Shown here: positions 6,337 through 9,711 of the stretch, one piece after another
Layout: each line of letters starts with the position of its first letter
Numbering within the stretch: position 1 is the stretch's first letter
NCBI RefSeq assembly: GCF_039812505.1
Contig: NZ_JBDIAQ010000135.1
Span: 1 to 9,711, forward strand
DNA length: 9,711 bases
Direction: 5' to 3'
Source: Intrasporangium_A sp039812505
Lineage (GTDB): Bacteria > Actinomycetota > Actinomycetes > Actinomycetales > Dermatophilaceae
Notes under the pieces: generated by a model
Told to the model about the DNA's origin: nothing
Databases searched by the model: none
What the model saw: only the letters and a program-made list of their open reading frames with translations
Program-made: the position numbers and the translations under genes

Positions 6337-6914
6337 GAGGCCTTCCCCCGGCGGCGGAGCAGCAGGCCCCGCAGGTACTCGGCCTGCCCCAGGTGCTTCT
6401 CGCTGTCCTCGAGGATCGAGACGGCCCGGACCGCCACGATGACCGGCGGGTCCCAGCCCGGGTCGATGACCCGGCCCCAGTCCTCGTCGGTCATCGCGTC
6501 GAGCCAGCGCATCGTCAGGTCGTGGGTCGCGTCGTGGTAGCCGACGAGCAGCCGGCCGTCCCCGACCGAGAACCGGCCCACCTCGTCGGGCGACATGCCG
6601 TAGCCGCTCGCCCGCGCCGGGTAGGCCAGCCCCACGCGCTCACTCCACTGCGCCCGCCACGGCGAGGGCAGCCCCGACAGGTGCGCGACCTGGGCGTCCT
6701 GCTGGCGGGTCAGGTGCCAGACCAGCCAGCCGAGCGGGTTCGCCTCCGGGTCGACCCGCCAGCAGAGCTCGTCGGCGCCCAGCCCGTCGACCACGGCCGC
6801 CACCCCCTCGCGGACCCGGTCGAACCCGTCCCGGAGCAGTGCGACACCCACGGAGTCCGCATCCACAGCGTCGTCACCCACAGCGTCGCCACCCACAGCG
6901 TCATGGTCGGTCAT
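6333..6914 (-). CDS. DinB-family protein, mycothiol-transferase (DUF664)-like
   Basis: A 193-residue protein of the DinB/YfiT four-helix-bundle superfamily, closest in appearance to actinobacterial DUF664 proteins. Some of these are mycothiol-dependent S-transferases that attach the thiol to electrophiles for detoxification. Three histidines are placed as in the metal-binding triad: H67 in LVWHLTRQQD, H127 or H131 in GYHDATHD, and H174 in EKHLGQAEYLRG. Other family hallmarks are ELCWRVDPEANPLGWLVWH and WDPPVIVAVR. ATG 6914 follows a run of G but no spaced ribosome site. The first about 24 residues are four pentapeptide repeats (DAVGG-type), so a downstream GTG just before VALLRDGFDRVREG could be the ancestral start. 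It is the first gene of the leftward operon with the deazaflavin and CPBP genes. Mycothiol use is inferred from the family. Confidence 0.87.
   Translation of the reverse strand: MTDHDAVGGDAVGDDAVDADSVGVALLRDGFDRVREGVAAVVDGLGADELCWRVDPEANPLGWLVWHLTRQQDAQVAHLSGLPSPWRAQWSERVGLAYPARASGYGMSPDEVGRFSVGDGRLLVGYHDATHDLTMRWLDAMTDEDWGRVIDPGWDPPVIVAVRAVSILEDSEKHLGQAEYLRGLLLRRRGKAS
6843..6902 (-). repeat. Four 15-bp in-frame repeats at the DinB-family N-terminus
   Basis: Four consecutive 15-bp units encode DAVGG, DAVGD, DAVDA and DSVGV (residues 5-24). The first two differ at one base (GACGCTGTGGGTGGC and GACGCTGTGGGTGAC). The array lies before the helical bundle and keeps the reading frame. Confidence 0.8.
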
Positions 6915-6960
6915 CCCCCCAGCGTGCCACCCGGCGGGCCGGTGCACCTGCCGGTGGTGA

Positions 6961-6969
6961 GCGGCATAC
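6961..6969 (+). other. Intergenic copy of the over-represented nonamer GCGGCATAC
   Basis: One of seven exact copies in this window. The others are at 989-997, 3103-3111 and 9676-9684 on the plus strand, and at 3255-3263, 4328-4336 and 5956-5964 on the minus strand. This is the only copy outside a gene, so here amino-acid coding cannot explain it. Confidence 0.5.
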
Positions 6970-7042
6970 GACCTGAGGGCTGCCCCGACCACCCGGCCGA
7001 CAGGGGGCATCCGGCCTATCGTGAAGATGCCGCCAACGATCC

Positions 7043-7047
7043 GGAGG
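7043..7047 (+). promoter_or_regulatory. Ribosome binding site deciding the kinase start
   Basis: GGAGG lies five bases before GTG 7053. A nearer in-frame GTG at 7047 overlaps this element and so cannot use it, which makes 7053 the likely start. Longer upstream extensions of the frame run antisense to the DinB gene and look non-coding. Confidence 0.8.
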
Positions 7048-7052
7048 TGCGC

Positions 7053-9188
7053 GTGGACCTGTCCAGCATCGAGCGCCGCGCCGTGCGGATCCTGTTCGGC
7101 CTCTACCTGGCCGGGCTGCTGGCCTGGCTGCTGCTGGGCCTGGTGCCGATGCCGATGGCCGGGCCCGACCTGGCCCAAGCGGCGCCGGACCGTACCACCG
7201 CCCTCGAGACCGGGGTCCAGTACCTGTTCAGCGTCCTCAACCTGGCCCTCGGCGTCCTGCTGTTCGTCCGGCGACCGGACCGGCTCGTGCCCCGGCTGCT
7301 CGCGTTCGCGCTGCTGGGCACCGCCGCGACGTTCAACCTGCCGAGCCACCGCGTGTTCCACCTGATCGGCTCACCCTGGCCGGTCGCGGTCCTGCACTTC
7401 ACCTTCCACATCGTCTCCGGGGTGGCGTACGTGTGGGCGGTGCTGCTGTTCCCCGACGGGCGGCTCCCGCGCCGGGTGCGGCTGCCCGCACCGGCCCTGC
7501 GCGTCGTCGTGGTCGTCACCACTGCTGCGGTGGCCGTGATCAGCTGGCACGGCAGCTTCCTGGACCACCCCCGGTTCTTCGTGGCGTTCTTCGGGATCGC
7601 CGTGTCGCTGGTCGGCGGGACCGCCCAGGTGCTGCGGATCCTCGACCCGGCCACCGGCGAGCGCGACCGGGCCACCGCCCGGCTGCTCTGTGCCGGCCTC
7701 CTGCCCGCGCTGGCGCTCGCCCTGGTGTGGCTCGGCGCCTGGGCGGTCGGCGAGCCGACCGGCACAGGGGGGCAGGCGGCCGCCGTGCAGGAGGCCATCG
7801 AGGGGCTGTTCCCGGCAGTGTTCGCGATCGTGCCAGTGGTGCTCTTCGCCGGGGTGGTGCGCTACCGGCTCTGGGACATCGACCGGCTGCTGAGCCGCAT
7901 CCTGGTCTACGGGCTGCTGGCCCTGCTGCTCGGGGCGGCCTACGTGCTCGCCGTCGCCACCGGTGCGCACCTGGCCGGCGGCGGGCTGTGGGTGACGGCC
8001 CTGACGCTGGCGCTGGCGGCGGCGCTCGTCGAGCCCCTGCGGGTGGCCGGCCGCCGGTGGGCCAACCGGGTGGTGTTCGGGCAGGTGCTCAGCCCGACGG
8101 AGGCGGTGCGCGCCCTGGCCGGCTCGCTGGAGCACCTGAGTCCCGCGCGGGAGCTCGAGCACATCGTGGCGGTGCTCGTGGCCGCGACCCGGGCCGTGTC
8201 CGCCGGCCTGTGGCTCGTGCAGGACGACCGTATGGTGCTCGCTGCGTCGGCACCCGAGCGCGTCGGCCCCCACGAGGTGCAAGTGACCGGCGAGGACCGC
8301 TCCGCGGCCGCCCGCACGGCGGCGGTCCAGGCCCAGCAGGGCTGGCCGATCCGACACCACGGCGAGCTGCTCGGGCTGTTGACCGTGCGGCTGCCCCCGG
8401 GCGAACGCCTCTCGTCCGCCGACGAGGGCGTGGGCTCGGACATCGCCGCCCACGCCGGCCTCCTGGTGCACAACGCGACGCTGACGATGACGCTGGCCCG
8501 CCAGGTCGACGCGTTGGCAGCGCGGGCCGCCGAGCTGGCGCTCTCACGCCGGCGTCTGGTGGCGGCCCAGGACGCCGAGCGGCGGGTCCTGGAGCGCGCC
8601 CTGCACGACGGCGCCCAGCAGGCCCTCGTCGCCGCCATCATCGCGGCCCGGACCGGACACGAGGCAGGCGTGAGCACGCCGCAGGGACGTGCCGAGCTGC
8701 GTCGGCTGCTACAGATCGCAGCCCGCGACGTCGCCGAGCTCAGCGGCGACGGCCGGCCTGCCGTGCTGCGCCGGCTGGGCTTGTCCGGGGGCCTGCTCGA
8801 GGCCGCCCGGCTGGCCCGGGGCAGCGGCCTGACGGTCGAGGTGACCGTCGACGCGGGGCTCGGGGCCGGCCCCGATGCGCTGCCGACCGACCTGGAGACG
8901 GCGGTCTACTTCGCCTGCCTCGAGGGCCTGCAGAACGCCGCCAAGCATGCCGCGGCCCGGGTCGTGACCGTCCGGGTGCAGTTCCTGGCCGGCGAGGTCA
9001 CCTTCTCGGTGGCCGATGACGGGACCGGCCCGGCGCCCTCCGCCCGGGGCAATGTCGGGGGCGTGGCGGACCTCGCCCGCCGGTTCGCCGCGCTCGGCGG
9101 ATGGGTCAGGATGTCCTCCCGCGCGGAGGGCGGGACCGAGCTGCTCGGTGCCGCGCCGCTCCCACGTCCAGCGGCGGTGGCGCAATGA
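7053..9188 (+). CDS. Membrane sensor histidine kinase (HisKA_3/HATPase, NarL-type partner)
   Basis: A 711-residue sensor kinase. Residues 10-330 hold about nine or ten hydrophobic segments, ending in the stretch YRLWDIDRLLSRILVYGLL (271-289) that is common in large actinobacterial kinases of this type. Residues about 345-480 look like a GAF domain. A coiled region (480-505) leads to the HisKA_3 H-box ERRVLERALHDGAQQ with the phospho-acceptor H518. The ATPase domain has the N-box GLQNAAKHA (N628), the G1 box ADDGTG (654-659) and a GGVADLARR/EGGTEL segment, so it appears active. The signal is unknown, and the family normally phosphorylates LuxR-type response regulators; none is in the window. 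The gene starts at GTG 7053, behind GGAGG. Its stop overlaps the next gene's start as ATGA, showing tight coupling with a second kinase-like protein. The protein is long for its class because of the large membrane sensor. Confidence 0.92.
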   Translation: MDLSSIERRAVRILFGLYLAGLLAWLLLGLVPMPMAGPDLAQAAPDRTTALETGVQYLFSVLNLALGVLLFVRRPDRLVPRLLAFALLGTAATFNLPSHRVFHLIGSPWPVAVLHFTFHIVSGVAYVWAVLLFPDGRLPRRVRLPAPALRVVVVVTTAAVAVISWHGSFLDHPRFFVAFFGIAVSLVGGTAQVLRILDPATGERDRATARLLCAGLLPALALALVWLGAWAVGEPTGTGGQAAAVQEAIEGLFPAVFAIVPVVLFAGVVRYRLWDIDRLLSRILVYGLLALLLGAAYVLAVATGAHLAGGGLWVTALTLALAAALVEPLRVAGRRWANRVVFGQVLSPTEAVRALAGSLEHLSPARELEHIVAVLVAATRAVSAGLWLVQDDRMVLAASAPERVGPHEVQVTGEDRSAAARTAAVQAQQGWPIRHHGELLGLLTVRLPPGERLSSADEGVGSDIAAHAGLLVHNATLTMTLARQVDALAARAAELALSRRRLVAAQDAERRVLERALHDGAQQALVAAIIAARTGHEAGVSTPQGRAELRRLLQIAARDVAELSGDGRPAVLRRLGLSGGLLEAARLARGSGLTVEVTVDAGLGAGPDALPTDLETAVYFACLEGLQNAAKHAAARVVTVRVQFLAGEVTFSVADDGTGPAPSARGNVGGVADLARRFAALGGWVRMSSRAEGGTELLGAAPLPRPAAVAQ

Positions 9189-9711
9189 CCGCCGTCACGA
9201 GGGGTCGAGGTGGGCTGCGGCTGGCCGCCGCGCGGGCGGTGGCTCGGTTCGTGCTCGCGGCGGCGGTCTACGGTGGCGCGGCGTGGGGCTACCGCGCGGT
9301 CTCGGGTCGCACCGGGCAGCCGCCGTTCGCCGGGGTGGTCGGCGTCACCGTGGTGGTGGCCGTGCTGCTGTGGCTGCTGTGCGACCCGATCGACCGGCTG
9401 GTGGCGCGGCTGCTGCTCGGTGACCGGGCCGACGGCTACGAGGTGATGCGGGTGCTGACCCGCCAGCTCGCGGCGACGCTGCCGGTCGACGAGGTGGCGC
9501 CCCGGGTGGCCGAGGCCGCCTCCCGGACCACCGGGCAGGCGCGGGCCGAGGTCCGGCTCTGGCTGGCCGACGGGGAGCGTTGGTCGAGGTCCTGGCCGCC
9601 GGCCGAAATGCCGGCCGAGCCCGGCGCGACGGTGGGGACCGGCGCGACGGTCGGGACCGGCACGACGGTGCCGGTGCGGCATACCGGCACCGACGTCGGC
9701 GAGATAGCGGT
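9185..9711 (+). CDS. Second sensor histidine kinase-like protein, N-terminal part (runs off the window)
   Basis: ATG 9185 overlaps the TGA of the preceding kinase gene (ATGA), and the frame stays open to the edge, 175 codons. Visible are two hydrophobic segments (about 18-38 and 49-66), then DPIDRLVARLLLGDRADGY and a GAF-like start, VLTRQLAATLPVDEVAPRVAEAASRTTGQARAEVRLWLADGERW. This parallels the stretch around residues 335-390 of the upstream kinase (RRWANRVVFGQVLSPTEAV, then a GAF start), so the two are probably paralogues and this one has lost or never had the large membrane sensor. The catalytic part lies outside the window, so kinase activity is inferred from context. Three 18-bp repeats fall within the GAF-like region. 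Confidence 0.8.
   Translation, partial: MTAVTRGRGGLRLAAARAVARFVLAAAVYGGAAWGYRAVSGRTGQPPFAGVVGVTVVVAVLLWLLCDPIDRLVARLLLGDRADGYEVMRVLTRQLAATLPVDEVAPRVAEAASRTTGQARAEVRLWLADGERWSRSWPPAEMPAEPGATVGTGATVGTGTTVPVRHTGTDVGEIA
9623..9676 (+). repeat. Three 18-bp in-frame repeats inside the second kinase gene
   Basis: Units 9623-9640, 9641-9658 and 9659-9676 share the core GGCGCGACGGTSGGGACC and encode GATVGT, GATVGT and GTTVPV (residues 147-164). Units 1 and 2 differ by one base. The repeat keeps the frame and falls in what should be a strand/loop part of the GAF-like domain. Confidence 0.75.

Larger units (their letters stand above)
6915..7052. promoter_or_regulatory. Divergent intergenic region between the DinB operon and the kinase pair
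   Basis: This 138-bp gap must carry the promoters of both transcription units. A TANNNT-type -10 candidate for the rightward kinase gene is TATCGT at 7017-7022, about 30 bp before the start, but no convincing -35 hexamer lies at the right distance. The only other marked element is an intergenic copy of the window-wide nonamer GCGGCATAC (6961-6969). No clear operator or hairpin is seen. Confidence 0.35.

Noticed and set aside
6393..7052. N-terminal extension of the first kinase, and a leftward extension of the DinB gene up to 7361
   Set aside because: Each extension is antisense to the other gene. GGAGG before GTG 7053 and the family start near 6914 give better boundaries.

Overview
High-GC, actinobacterial-type DNA. 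Codon third positions are mostly G or C, GTG starts are common, and the gene set includes a DinB/mycothiol-transferase-type protein and a deazaflavin (F420)-type nitroreductase, both characteristic of Actinomycetota. A member of the Micrococcales is my best guess, but nothing here fixes genus or family. There are no RNA genes, insertion sequences, phage genes or CRISPR arrays. The window is mainly ordinary chromosomal housekeeping and accessory genes with unusually many short repeats.

Layout, left to right. (1) The first 58 bases look like the 5' end of a leftward gene, possibly leaderless, with a perfect 19-bp inverted repeat over its promoter. A two-copy 39-bp direct repeat follows, then a rightward EamA/DMT-family transporter. 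(2) A convergent gap full of short tandem repeats separates this gene from a leftward pair: a FUSC-family membrane protein, whose two halves lie in different frames because of a one-base shift near 3572, followed 24 bp later by a Gfo/Idh/MocA oxidoreductase. (3) Divergent from the FUSC gene, across a gap holding a perfect 20-bp palindrome, is a small class I SAM-dependent methyltransferase. (4) A tightly packed leftward operon, read from 6914 down to 4993, encodes a DinB-family protein, a DUF385/Ddn-like deazaflavin-dependent protein (start overlapping the previous stop as GTGA) and a CPBP intramembrane protease. (5) Divergent from that operon is a rightward pair of sensor histidine kinases joined by an ATGA stop/start overlap. 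The first is complete (multi-pass membrane sensor, GAF-like region, HisKA_3, HATPase); the second runs off the right edge.

Functional picture. The DinB and deazaflavin proteins suggest low-molecular-weight thiol and F420 redox or detoxification chemistry. The kinase pair probably feeds a LuxR/NarL-type response regulator outside the window. The transporter, oxidoreductase, FUSC protein and methyltransferase have no substrate that can be read from sequence.

The most unusual signals are the nonamer GCGGCATAC, found seven times on both strands in coding and non-coding DNA; the FUSC frameshift; the operator-promoter at the left edge; and in-frame 15- and 18-bp microrepeats in three of the genes. 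I found no clearly new multi-gene system.
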